DNA of 51,275 nucleotides from Prosthecobacter sp. (GCA_019186985.1 JABARQ010000051.1:1-51275), one strand, 5' to 3'. Positions 42,531 through 50,534 are shown, numbered from the stretch's first letter. Notes: generated by a model from the sequence alone, not told the origin. Program-made: numbers and translations.

Positions 42531-42629
42531 ACCCGCCCCTCCATCCCCGCTCAATCAAATCCCCATCCATCCCCAAAAAATCCCCCCAACCCGCCCCACA
42601 CTCCCCAAAACCACATCCCAGCATCCCCC
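42531..42629 (-). other. G-rich tract on the coding strand upstream of the GxxExxY gene
   Basis: About 100 bases are almost free of G on the plus strand and rich in C runs. The minus strand, the coding strand for the adjacent gene, has repeated runs such as GGGGGG, GGGG, GGGGCGGG and TTGGGGGGATTTTTTGGGG. Four or more runs of at least three G in a short span could form a G-quadruplex in DNA or RNA. The tract lies between the right repeat array and the gene start. No gene was seen in 42499-42827. Confidence 0.5.
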
Positions 42630-42828
42630 CATCTGTGCCATCTGCGAAATCTGCGGACCCAAAATCACCCATCTGTGCCATCTGCGAAATCTGCGGACCC
42701 AAAATCACCCATCTGCGCCATCTGCGAAATCTGCGGACCCAAAATCACCCATCTGCGCCATCTGCGAAATCTGCGGACCCAAAATCACCCATCTGCGCCA
42801 TCTGCGAAATCTGCGAAATCTGCGGATC
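42630..42828 (+). repeat. 40-bp tandem repeat array, about 4.9 copies
   Basis: Units begin at 42630, 42670, 42710, 42750 and 42790. Each contains CATCTG(T/C)GCCATCTGCG, then AAATCTGCGGACC, then CAAAATCACC, so a 9-10-bp ATCTGCG-type word recurs three times inside each unit. The last unit has one extra AAATCTGCG word and ends ATCTGCGGATC at 42828, touching the carbamoyltransferase stop codon. The units are contiguous without unique spacers, so this is not a CRISPR array. The period is not a multiple of three, which argues against coding. Confidence 0.95.
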
Positions 42829-44570
42829 TATCGGCGGATCATGAAATCATTGATCACCAGCACGTCCATCTTCGTCCTCAGGAAGCAGTCCAGCGCCTCC
42901 TGCGGACGGCAGACGACGGGTTCGTTCTCATTGAAGCTGGTGTTCAGCAGGATCGGCACGCCCGTCATCTCCCGATACGCGCTGATCAGGCGGTGGTAGC
43001 GCGGATTGGTCTCGCGATGCACCGTCTGCAGCCGCCCCGACCCATCCACATGCGTCGTGGCAGGCACCAGGGCGCGCTTTTCCTGCCGCACCTGGAAGAC
43101 CTCCATCATGAAGGGCACGTCATCGTCCTGCTCAAACCATTCGCTCACGCACTCCCTCAGGATGCTCGGCGCAAACGGCCGGAAGGATTCTCGGCGCTTG
43201 ATCTTCAGGTTCAGGATGTCCTTCATGTCCGCACGGCGTGGATCGCCCAGGATGCTGCGGTTGCCCAGCGCCCTCGGCCCCCACTCCATGCGGCCCTGGA
43301 ACCAGCCGATGACCCGGCCTTCCGTGATCGCCTCGGCCGTGGCACGGCAGAGCTCTCCTTCATCCTCCATCTTCGTCACCGTGCAGCCCTCCGCCTGAAG
43401 GTCAGCCGCGCGAGCAGTCAGCAGCGACTCGATTTCGGCCTCGTCAGCCCTTGGGCCCACATAGGCATGATCCATGACAAAGCGCGGCCCGGCCTCCACC
43501 TGACGAGCCACGACAAACGCCGAGCCAATCGCACCGCCGGCGTCACCCGCCGAAGCCGGAAGATACATCTGCTTGAAGGGCGTGTTCAGATACACCTTGC
43601 CGTTCGCCACGGAGTTCATGCCGCAGCCGCCGGACAGCGCAAGGCTGTCGCAGCCATGACGGCGGTGCAGTCCGTTCAACAGAGCGAAGAACGCCTCCTC
43701 ATACATCGCCTGGGCGCTGCGGGCGAGATCACGGTGCTTCTGCTCCAGCGCCTCACCTTTAGCACGCTCGGGGCCCAGCAGCCCCTCCAGCACCTCCTTC
43801 CGGTAAAGCGTGCCCACCTCCGGACAGCAGTCATCCCAGGTGTAATGCACGTCATCGCTGTGATGACGAAAATACTTCAGGTCAAGCCGGTAGCTGCCGT
43901 CGGCCTGCACCTGCACGATCCTGCGCATCTGCGGCAGGTACTTCGGCTCGCCATAAGGAGCCAGGCCCATCACCTTGTACTCGTCGCCATAATGCGGGAA
44001 GCCGAGAAACTGGGTGATGACCGTGTAGAAGATGCCCAGCGAATGCGGAAAGTAGACACGCCCGGTGATGTCGATGCGATCCCCTTTTCCGAGCCCCCAG
44101 GCGCTGCTGGCGAAGTCACCAAAACCATCCACCGACAGGCACACCGCCTCATCAAACCCGGACACCAGGTAGGCGGAGGCCAGATGCGCCAGATGATGTT
44201 CCACCCGGTGCACCTGCGCCTTCAAGGGCTGGCCGGGAAAACCGGCCTGAAGCTGGTCTTCAAAACTGGCCGCGCGACGGATGTTGCCCAGGCGCTTGAG
44301 GATCAGCCCCAGGCTCGGCCGCTTGCGCAGCACATACATGGCGCGCCGCAGGTTGTTGACCTTCGGGTTCCGGTTGATGGCGATGTGATCGACGTCTCCG
44401 AGCTTCAGACCAGCGTCCTGCAGGCACCAGCGGATGGACTCCGTGGGCATGCCCGACCAGTGCTTGATGCGCCGGAAACGCTCCTCCTCGGCCGCCGCGA
44501 CCAGCTTTCCATCCACGACCAGGGCGGCGGCAGAGTCACCGTGGTAAGCGTTCAGTCCAAGAACGATCAT
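42828..44570 (-). CDS. Carbamoyltransferase (NodU/HypF C-terminal family)
   Basis: The 580-aa protein begins MIVLGLNAYHGDSAAALV with the ASKHA-type N-terminal domain. HHLAHLASAYLVSGF supplies the conserved histidines, LALSGGCGMNSVANGKVYL the nucleotide site, and WGPRALGNRSILGDPR the YrdC-like C-terminal motif. Members such as NodU and TobZ transfer a carbamoyl group from carbamoyl phosphate to a sugar or antibiotic hydroxyl through a carbamoyl-adenylate. Here it probably O-carbamoylates a sugar of the surface glycan. It is the first gene of the minus-strand locus; the last codons border the repeat array. Confidence 0.93.
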   Translation of the reverse strand: MIVLGLNAYHGDSAAALVVDGKLVAAAEEERFRRIKHWSGMPTESIRWCLQDAGLKLGDVDHIAINRNPKVNNLRRAMYVLRKRPSLGLILKRLGNIRRAASFEDQLQAGFPGQPLKAQVHRVEHHLAHLASAYLVSGFDEAVCLSVDGFGDFASSAWGLGKGDRIDITGRVYFPHSLGIFYTVITQFLGFPHYGDEYKVMGLAPYGEPKYLPQMRRIVQVQADGSYRLDLKYFRHHSDDVHYTWDDCCPEVGTLYRKEVLEGLLGPERAKGEALEQKHRDLARSAQAMYEEAFFALLNGLHRRHGCDSLALSGGCGMNSVANGKVYLNTPFKQMYLPASAGDAGGAIGSAFVVARQVEAGPRFVMDHAYVGPRADEAEIESLLTARAADLQAEGCTVTKMEDEGELCRATAEAITEGRVIGWFQGRMEWGPRALGNRSILGDPRRADMKDILNLKIKRRESFRPFAPSILRECVSEWFEQDDDVPFMMEVFQVRQEKRALVPATTHVDGSGRLQTVHRETNPRYHRLISAYREMTGVPILLNTSFNENEPVVCRPQEALDCFLRTKMDVLVINDFMIRR

Positions 44571-44586
44571 TCGTCAAAAAATCCGG

Positions 44587-44599
44587 GCATGCTGCCGCC
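44587..44599 (-). promoter_or_regulatory. Possible ops-like antitermination element in the leader of the polysaccharide locus
   Basis: On the minus strand the leader reads GGCGGCAGCATGC and then CCGGATTTTTTT, ending about 17 bases before the carbamoyltransferase ATG. The E. coli ops element is GGCGGTAGCGTG followed by a T-rich stretch, so this differs at two of twelve positions. A GGGC/GCCC stem encloses it. One of the differences (T to C at position 6) falls on a base read by RfaH, so the match could be chance. The rest of 44571-44731 shows no gene. Confidence 0.25.
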
Positions 44600-44731
44600 C
44601 TAGGTCGCTTTCAGGAAAGCTCCACGGCAGGCGGTCTGGGGGTTGATTTTCACCTTTTTTCGAAGGGAAAGAATCGACTGTACCATGCCGGCCTACCGGG
44701 CAAAGCACAAACTCAGGCGTTTGGGGCCGCC

Positions 44732-45733
44732 TCAGGCCTGCAAAACCCACTCGCCCATCCTGCGCGCCGCGTTCGGCGTGACCTCGCCTTCAGCACGCGC
44801 TTCCAGGTCGGTCAGCTCGCCACGATGCGCAATGCGACCCGCCTTCCACACCCAGGCCTTGGGATTGTAGGGACCCACCTTGCGCGGATCACTCCAGGTA
44901 TGGATGCCCAGCGTCCGGTCATTGACCGCCGCCGCCATGTGCATGGGGCCGCTGTCCACGCTGATGACCCAGCGGGCAGCTCGCAGGCAGGCCACCAGTT
45001 CCGCCAGGTTCGTACGATGGCTGAAATCCATGATGTGCCCGCCCTTCGGCCTCGACTTGTCCTCAGTCATGCCGACCAGGACCACCGGTTGCGGAGCGAG
45101 GGCGTCACACAGGGCTTGCAGGGCCTCAGGCGACAACGATTTGCCCGCGCCCCTGGACCAGGGATGCACGACAATCAGGTCATCTCGCTGCGGCCAGTCC
45201 CTGGGAAGGCTGCCCGAAGCCAGGGGAAACTGGAGGTTGTCAGCATCCACAGAAATGCCGAAGGCCCTCGGCACGGCAAGATAGCGGTCCACCGCATGGG
45301 CGGAAGCATCCACCGGAATGATCCGGTCATGCAGGAGCCGCGCCCCCTCCCGCGAATCCGACAGGCCGATGATCGGCCGCGAACCGCTGGCCCTGGCCAG
45401 CATCGCGCTGCGGAACAGGCCCTGGAAATCCAGCACGATCTCCGGCTTGAAGGTCGGCGGCAGCTCGGTGAGCGCCCAGCGGGCGGCCTGGATCATGGCC
45501 AGCGGGCCGCGGAAGCTTTTCCGGGGGAAGGCGATCACACTGTCCAGGAACGGCGCCCCCTGGAGCAGCGGCGCCCACTCCGTGTTCGCCACCCAGCGGA
45601 TCCGCAGGTAGGGCCGGGCCTGCTTGATCGCATGAACCGCAGGCAGCGTGTGCACGATGTCCCCCAGCGAGCTCGGCTTGATGACGAGGGCCGAATGAAA
45701 ATCCGCGAGGTCTGGCAACCCGGGTGAACTCAT
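44732..45733 (-). CDS. Glycosyltransferase family 9 (heptosyltransferase I/II-like)
   Basis: The 333-aa GT-B protein has LVIKPSSLGDIVHTLPAVHA, the WaaC-type N-terminus, RWVANTEWAPLL, LIVVHPWSRGAGKSLSPEAL and VISVDSGPMHMAAAVND. It probably adds heptose or a related sugar to LPS core or the glycan. It lies 161 bases upstream of the carbamoyltransferase gene, so it may belong to a separate transcript with the metallophosphoesterase gene, whose stop... start spacing here is three bases (45733/45737). Confidence 0.9.
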   Translation of the reverse strand: MSSPGLPDLADFHSALVIKPSSLGDIVHTLPAVHAIKQARPYLRIRWVANTEWAPLLQGAPFLDSVIAFPRKSFRGPLAMIQAARWALTELPPTFKPEIVLDFQGLFRSAMLARASGSRPIIGLSDSREGARLLHDRIIPVDASAHAVDRYLAVPRAFGISVDADNLQFPLASGSLPRDWPQRDDLIVVHPWSRGAGKSLSPEALQALCDALAPQPVVLVGMTEDKSRPKGGHIMDFSHRTNLAELVACLRAARWVISVDSGPMHMAAAVNDRTLGIHTWSDPRKVGPYNPKAWVWKAGRIAHRGELTDLEARAEGEVTPNAARRMGEWVLQA

Positions 45734-45736
45734 GAA

Positions 45737-46459
45737 TTATTTGCCAAGGGCAAGGCGGTCGGCCAGCAGGCCGGGCAGTCCGGCGGCCCGGATCTTTTCC
45801 TGCGCCGTCTGAATGTCGTACTCCAGCCTGCGGATGGAGATGGTCTGCGCCTGCACATCGTAGATGGCATAGGCCGCACGCCAGTCACCGTCCCGAGGCT
45901 GGCCCACCGAGCCCACATTGACGAAATACTTCACGCCGCGCTGGAGCTGCACGTCGGTGCCGCGGGCGGCCCGGACGGAGTCGTCCTTTTCAAAGATGCG
46001 CGGCACATGGGTGTGCCCGTAAAAGCAGACCTGGGTGAACTGGTAGCTGAAGCTGGCCATCGCATCAAACCGGTTGGTCACATAACCCCAGCTCCCGGGG
46101 GAGTCGAGCGTGGCATGAACGATGGTGAAGTCACGCACCTGGCGCACCAGCTTCAGGTCACGCAGCCACTGGCGCTGATCCTCGGTCAGCTGGGCGCGCG
46201 TCCAAAGCAGCGCCGCCTGGGCCAGCGGGTTCAGCTCCTCCAGGTTCGACTCGCTGGCCGCACCCTCGTCATGATTGCCTCGCACAACCGGGCAGCCCAT
46301 CTGGCGCACTGTCTCCAGGCACTCCGCCGGATTCGCGGCATACCCCACGATGTCCCCCAGGCAGACATAGTTCCCGCAGCCCTGCTCATGCGCATCCCAG
46401 AGCACCGTCTGGAGGGCTTCCAGATTGGCGTGAATGTCTCCGAAAATGGCGAATTTCAT
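45737..46459 (-). CDS. Metallophosphoesterase (YfcE/MJ0936-type)
   Basis: The 240-aa protein shows the complete calcineurin-like metal-binding series: FGDIHANLEAL (D-x-H), CLGDIVGYAANP (GD), VRGNHDEGA (GNHD), and FYGHTHVPRIF (GHxH). The middle, INDIVHATLDSP-like (here FTIVHATLDSPGSWGYV), and the C-terminal NVGSVGQPRDGD are usual in the YfcE/MJ0936 group. The substrate is not known; relatives are phosphodiesterases or protein phosphatases. The GT9 gene follows it after three bases. Confidence 0.92.
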   Translation of the reverse strand: MKFAIFGDIHANLEALQTVLWDAHEQGCGNYVCLGDIVGYAANPAECLETVRQMGCPVVRGNHDEGAASESNLEELNPLAQAALLWTRAQLTEDQRQWLRDLKLVRQVRDFTIVHATLDSPGSWGYVTNRFDAMASFSYQFTQVCFYGHTHVPRIFEKDDSVRAARGTDVQLQRGVKYFVNVGSVGQPRDGDWRAAYAIYDVQAQTISIRRLEYDIQTAQEKIRAAGLPGLLADRLALGK

Positions 46460-46528
46460 CAGCAGCGAAGATGCAGGTGGGGTTCAGGGGGCGTCCATAG
46501 TCGGATCAAGCGCCGGGAAATCAAGCGC

Positions 46529-48199
46529 TTAGACGCCCCCCTGTCCAGCCGCCAGCAGCGCCCGGGCGTGCTCCCGGGCCGACTCCAGCCTGCCTCCCAG
46601 CATCCGCGCAAGCTCCTCCACCCGCTCGTCCCCGGCGATTTCACGGATCGTCGACCGGGTGCGGTTGTCCTCAATGTCCTTGGTCACCACAAACTGCGTG
46701 CGGGCCAGCGAGGCCACCTGCGGGAAGTGCGTGATGGCGATGACCTGATGCGTGCCGCCCAGCGAGGCCATCTTCCGCCCCACCGCCTCCGCGATGTTGC
46801 CGCCGACGTTCGCGTCGATCTCGTCAAACACCATCAGCGGTACGATGTCCTGCTTCGCCAGCGCGCTCTTCACCGCCAGCAGCACGCGTGACATCTCACC
46901 GGAACTGGCCGTCAGCCGCAGCGGCTTCAGCGGCTCGCCCGGATTGGGGGCAAACTGGAAGTCCACCTCCTCCAGCCCGTGCCGCCCCGGCTCCTCCAGC
47001 CGGTTCAGCCGGGCCTCAAACACGCTGCGCTTGAACCCCAGGTCCGCCAGATGCGCCGCCACCTCCCTGGCCAGCTTCGGCGCCGCCTTCGACCGCTTGT
47101 CGGACAACAGCCGGGCCTGCTTGTCCACCTGCGCCCTGCGCTCCTTGACCAGCCGTCCCAGCCGTTCCAGCTCCTCGCCCCGGTTCTCGATCTTCGCCAG
47201 CTTCGCCTCGGCCTCGGCCTGAAAGTCCAGGATCGCCTCCACGCTCGACCCATACTTGCGCTTCAGCGCCTGGATCGTCGTGACCCGCTGGTCCAGTCGC
47301 GCCAGCTCCGCCGGATCCGTCTCCAGATCCTCGGCATACTCCTGCACGCTGCTCTCCAGGTCCGTCAGCTCGATCAACGCCGACTGAAACCCCTCAAACA
47401 TCTTCGCCGTGCCAGGATCGATCTTCTCCAGCTCATGAATGCTGCGCCCGATCTCGCGCAGGGCATCCAGCACGCCCCCCTCCTCCCCGGCCAGCCGCCC
47501 GGTGATGGCGCCGCACAGCTCCGCCAGCCGCGCGCCGTTCGCCGCGATGCGATGCCGGGCGCCGATCTCCTCCTCCTCACCCGGCTTCAACCCGGCGCTG
47601 GCGATCTCATTGACCTGGAACTTCAGCATGTCCAGCTGCTGGGACCCGGCCCGCTCGCTGTTCTCCAGCTCCGCCAGCTCCGCCACGGCCGCCCGCCAGC
47701 CCTTCCACGCCTCCTGGTAGGCCGCCAGCCCCTCCTCGCAGCCGGAAAACTGGTCCAGCATCTCCAGCTGCCGCTCCTGCGAGTTCAGGGACTGGTGGTC
47801 ATGCGGCCCGTGCAGGTCCACCAGCAGCTCCCCCAGCGACTTCAGCACCTGGATCGTGACCGGCGAACAGTTGACGAACTGTTTGTTCGCGCCACCGGCG
47901 CTGATCGCACGCTTGATCAGAAGCTCGCCCTCCTGGCAGGGCTCCAGCCCGGCCTCCTCCAGCACCGCGTCCACGGCCCGCGTGTTCCGCAGGTGAAAGC
48001 AGGCCTCCACCGTGCAGGTGTCCTGCCCGGTGCGGATCAGGCTGCGGTCGGCCCGCTCCCCGAGGATCAGTTTCAAAGCCCCGACGATGATCGACTTGCC
48101 CGCCCCGGTCTCGCCCGTCACCCCCACCAGCCCGGCCCCCAGCTCCCAGGTCACGTCTTCCACGAGGGCGAGGTTGCGGATTTTCAGAAAGGAAAGCAT
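46529..48199 (-). CDS. recN: DNA repair protein RecN
   Basis: The 556-aa SMC-like protein begins MLSFLKIRNLALVEDVTWEL. It has Walker A GVTGETGAGKSIIVGALKLI, a coiled-coil middle (residues ~150-350), and near the end ASSGEMSRVLLAVKSALAKQ (signature), VPLMVFDEIDANVGG (Walker B) and QVIAITHFPQVASLA. RecN tethers DNA ends in double-strand break repair. The length matches the family. It is transcribed away from the L,D-transpeptidase gene; the 69 bases to the next gene show no feature. Confidence 0.97.
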   Translation of the reverse strand: MLSFLKIRNLALVEDVTWELGAGLVGVTGETGAGKSIIVGALKLILGERADRSLIRTGQDTCTVEACFHLRNTRAVDAVLEEAGLEPCQEGELLIKRAISAGGANKQFVNCSPVTIQVLKSLGELLVDLHGPHDHQSLNSQERQLEMLDQFSGCEEGLAAYQEAWKGWRAAVAELAELENSERAGSQQLDMLKFQVNEIASAGLKPGEEEEIGARHRIAANGARLAELCGAITGRLAGEEGGVLDALREIGRSIHELEKIDPGTAKMFEGFQSALIELTDLESSVQEYAEDLETDPAELARLDQRVTTIQALKRKYGSSVEAILDFQAEAEAKLAKIENRGEELERLGRLVKERRAQVDKQARLLSDKRSKAAPKLAREVAAHLADLGFKRSVFEARLNRLEEPGRHGLEEVDFQFAPNPGEPLKPLRLTASSGEMSRVLLAVKSALAKQDIVPLMVFDEIDANVGGNIAEAVGRKMASLGGTHQVIAITHFPQVASLARTQFVVTKDIEDNRTRSTIREIAGDERVEELARMLGGRLESAREHARALLAAGQGGV

Positions 48200-48417
48200 G
48201 GCGCGGCGGGAGGGTGAAAAATGCTGTTCGGGCGAGTATGGGCCATCCTCGCCTCAATTCAAGGAACGCACACGGTCTTTTCACTCTTCACCGGCCCAAC
48301 CAGCTTTTGAACCACCCGTCTCCCCGCCCGGCGCGCGGTCAGGAAGCATTGGACAGCACCGGGTCCGTGCGGCAATCTCCGCGCCGTTTTTCCTCCCCCA
48401 CACGTTCCGTTGACCAG

Positions 48418-49029
48418 ATGCCCATGCGTGACCTGCCCCCCCGTCTCCTCTGCCTCGCCCTGGCTGCGATCCTCAGCTCCTGCGTGAGCGGCGGCGGCTC
48501 CCGCGGCCAGACCCAGTACCTGGAGGCCTTCGACCCGGCCACCGTCCCCCATTCCGCCCTCTACAACCAGGACCAGGACTCCTACTGGGACGGCGACGGC
48601 ATGACCGGCGCTCCCAGCGTGATCATCGACATCAGCGACCAGAAGGCCTACTTCTACAAGGGCGGCGCCATCGCCGGCGTTTCCGCCCTGTCCACCGGCG
48701 ACGAAAAGCATCCCACCCCCACCGGCAAATTCAAGGTCATCCAGAAGGACCAGTGGCATAAGTCCAACCTCTACGGCGACTTCGTGGACGCCTCCGGCCA
48801 GGTCGTCGTCGCCAACATCGACATCACCAAGGACAAGCCCCCTGTCGGCACCCGCTTCGAAGGCTCGAAGATGCACCACTTCATGCGCTTCACCGGCGGC
48901 ACCGGTATGCACGAGGGCTTCCTGCCCGGCTACCCCGCCAGCCACGGCTGCGTCCGCATGCCCGGCCACATGGCCGCCATCTTCTTCAACAACGTGGCCG
49001 TCGGCACCCCCGTCACCGTCCGCCCCTGA
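48418..49029 (+). CDS. L,D-transpeptidase lipoprotein (YkuD domain)
   Basis: The 203-aa protein starts with a lipoprotein signal whose lipobox reads LSSC near residue 22. The YkuD domain follows: VIIDISDQKAYFYKGGAIAG, STGDEKHPTPTGKFKVIQK and the active site GTGMHEGFLPGYPASHGCVR with catalytic His and Cys. Such enzymes make 3-3 cross-links in peptidoglycan or attach lipoproteins to it. ATG 48418 or 48424 are equally possible; the longer frame from 48214 would bury the signal. No clear ribosome-binding site. It diverges from recN across 218 bases with no feature that I could name. Confidence 0.9.
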   Translation: MPMRDLPPRLLCLALAAILSSCVSGGGSRGQTQYLEAFDPATVPHSALYNQDQDSYWDGDGMTGAPSVIIDISDQKAYFYKGGAIAGVSALSTGDEKHPTPTGKFKVIQKDQWHKSNLYGDFVDASGQVVVANIDITKDKPPVGTRFEGSKMHHFMRFTGGTGMHEGFLPGYPASHGCVRMPGHMAAIFFNNVAVGTPVTVRP

Positions 49030-49058
49030 TCCCACGGCCCTCAGCACTCGCCGCGCCC

Positions 49059-49397
49059 ATGAACGAGATGCCCCTGGAAATCAGCGTCGAAGACGTCAGC
49101 AGCCTCATGGCCCGCCCCGAAGGTCAGCCGCGGCTCATCGACTGCCGCGAAGCCGATGAATGGCAGCTCTGCCACCTTGAGGGCGCCGAACTCGTGCCGC
49201 TCTCCCAGTTCGGCGAGCTGGCTCCCCTGCGCTTTCAGGACACCGCGCAGCACCTCATCATCTACTGCCACCATGGCATGAGAAGCCTGCGCGCCGCCTC
49301 CTGGCTGCGCCAGCACGGCTTCACCAGCGCCCAGTCCATGCATGGCGGCATCGACGCCTGGTCGCAGCTCATCGACCCGGCAGTGCCCAGATATTGA
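49059..49397 (+). CDS. Rhodanese-like domain protein
   Basis: The 112-aa single-domain protein has LIDCREADEWQLCHLEGAEL (CH2A motif), then the active loop CHHGMRS with Cys70, and SMHGGIDAWS at the end (CH2B motif). The presence of the cysteine suggests an active sulfurtransferase, although the physiological acceptor is unknown. It follows the L,D-transpeptidase gene after 29 bases. ATG 49059 or 49068 could be used. Confidence 0.93.
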   Translation: MNEMPLEISVEDVSSLMARPEGQPRLIDCREADEWQLCHLEGAELVPLSQFGELAPLRFQDTAQHLIIYCHHGMRSLRAASWLRQHGFTSAQSMHGGIDAWSQLIDPAVPRY

Positions 49398-49457
49398 GGG
49401 CCATTGCGCAGGATCAGCCCCTTGCACGGCCCCCGTCCATGCGTAATCGCAGGACGC

Positions 49458-50039
49458 ATGTCCCTCACGCCCCCCGCCTCCGCCATCGGTTTCAAGGAAT
49501 GGTCCTATGTCTGCGACTCGCTCGTCCAGGGCGTCCAGACCATGATCCTGCGCAAGGGCGGCATCCATGAGGGACGCGGCGGCTTCGAGTGGAAGCACCG
49601 GGCCTTCTTCCTCTTCCCCACCTGGTTTCACACCCAGGGCGAAAAACTCCGCTGGGTGCCTGAAAACGCCCAGGGCGCCTTCCCTCCGGAGGAGGAGCGC
49701 ACCCGTGTCGACATCGACGGCTTCGCCACCCTCGAACAGGTCTGGAAAGTCACCGACTGGGCCAGGGTCGAAGCCCTCGCCCCCCTGCACATCTGGAACG
49801 AGGAGACCGTCAAGGACCGCTTCGTTTATGATGACGAAAGCTGCCTGCACATCGCCCTCGTCCGTGCCTGGAAGCTGCCCCGCCGCTGGACCTTCCCCTA
49901 CTCCAAGAGCTACGGCGGCTGCCGGTCCTGGATCAATCTGCCCGAAGAAGGCCTCCCTCTCCTGGCCGAGGCCACCCCAGCCATGTCCGACGAAGCCTGG
50001 CACGAAACCTCCCGCCGCCTGCGCGAGATCCTGGACTGA
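49458..50039 (+). CDS. DUF1802 family protein
   Basis: The 193-aa protein fits DUF1802: FKEWSYVCDSLVQGVQTMIL, then RKGGIHEGRGGFEWKHRAFF and LFPTWFHTQ at the start. A second half contains HIWNEETVKDRFVYDD and RAWKLPRRWTFPYSKSYGGC with RSWINLP. No function is known for the family. ATG 49458 was chosen because the family-conserved stretch begins there. It sits 60 bases after the rhodanese gene on the same strand. Confidence 0.85.
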   Translation: MSLTPPASAIGFKEWSYVCDSLVQGVQTMILRKGGIHEGRGGFEWKHRAFFLFPTWFHTQGEKLRWVPENAQGAFPPEEERTRVDIDGFATLEQVWKVTDWARVEALAPLHIWNEETVKDRFVYDDESCLHIALVRAWKLPRRWTFPYSKSYGGCRSWINLPEEGLPLLAEATPAMSDEAWHETSRRLREILD

Positions 50040-50044
50040 CCCGG

Positions 50045-50393
50045 CTTGATGGGTGAACCCAGACACCCGCCGCCTCAGGCCCTTGAGGTTCCACCTTACT
50101 GGCTCCCCCCTCTCGCTCTTCTGCACCTCCTGCCCCTTCAGGTGACCGCGCTGCATCTGCTCCGCGCCCTGCCCGTCAAACGTCGTGCTGTCGCTCCCCA
50201 GGTGGTCCTCCGTGCTGTACTCGTAAACCGTCAGCGGGATCTCCGGCTGCGTCGCCGTCCACCGCTTCACCCGCGACCCGTTGCCAAAGCTCGACCGCTC
50301 CTCCTTCTCCACCAGCGTCCCAGCGCTGCCTCGTGTCGTCTCGCGGATCTCGTAGCCACCCAGGCTCAGCGTCTGGGTCCGCAGCAGCTGCCA
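50045..50393 (-). pseudogene. Probable Rhs/YD-repeat protein remnant
   Basis: The minus-strand frame right after a stop at 50394-50396 reads WQLLRTQTLSLGGYEIRET, then ERSSFGNGSRVKRWTA, IPLTVYEYSTEDHLGSD and STTFDGQGAEQ. YEY repeats and DHLGS/FDGQG-like words resemble verrucomicrobial Rhs-type proteins. The frame has no good start and runs into the antisense of the DUF1802 gene, so the ends are not natural. It is most likely a displaced fragment of a larger Rhs gene. The rest of 50040-50534 shows no gene. Family assignment is by eye and uncertain. Confidence 0.45.
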
Positions 50394-50534
50394 CTAGAGT
50401 CGGGTTCGCCACTATCTCAACCAACTTTCCGTCAACCTTCCCCAACCCTCTCATTCTCTCAACTCAAAACCTCAGTAACTGCCAAAGACCCAATATGATT
50501 GCATCAGTGGGTATGCTAACGCGGGCTTAGCATA

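Larger units (their letters stand above)
41921..42828. mobile_element. GxxExxY cassette with inverted ATCTGCG-repeat ends
   Basis: A 908-bp block fills the space between the rfbA start codon (41918-41920) and the carbamoyltransferase stop codon (42828-42830, sharing one base). Both ends are the 11-mer GATCCGCAGAT in inverted orientation (41921-41931 and the complement of 42818-42828). Related repeats extend inward from both ends in opposite orientation: two 32-bp units on the left, nearly five 40-bp units on the right. Between them lie one GxxExxY gene and a C-rich tract. No target-site duplication was seen. Mobility is inferred, not shown. Because the ends are repeat units, the matching termini could also come from repeat spread. 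Confidence 0.55.

Noticed and set aside
42630..42828. CRISPR array
   Set aside because: The 40-bp units are directly contiguous with no unique spacers and no cas genes nearby.
42675..44603. 642-aa open frame on the plus strand
   Set aside because: It begins in the tandem repeat and is antisense to the carbamoyltransferase gene; the product shows no recognisable family.
46979..48217. 412-aa open frame on the plus strand
   Set aside because: It is antisense to recN and has the biased composition of a shadow frame.
49041..50312. 423-aa open frame on the minus strand
   Set aside because: Most of it is antisense to the rhodanese and DUF1802 genes; only the first ~90 residues look like a real (Rhs-type) remnant.
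42519..50401. Shared 12-mer GCCACTAGAGTC at 42519 and 50390 as attachment sites
   Set aside because: Dozens of 12-mer pairs are expected by chance in 51 kb, and no integrase gene is present between them.
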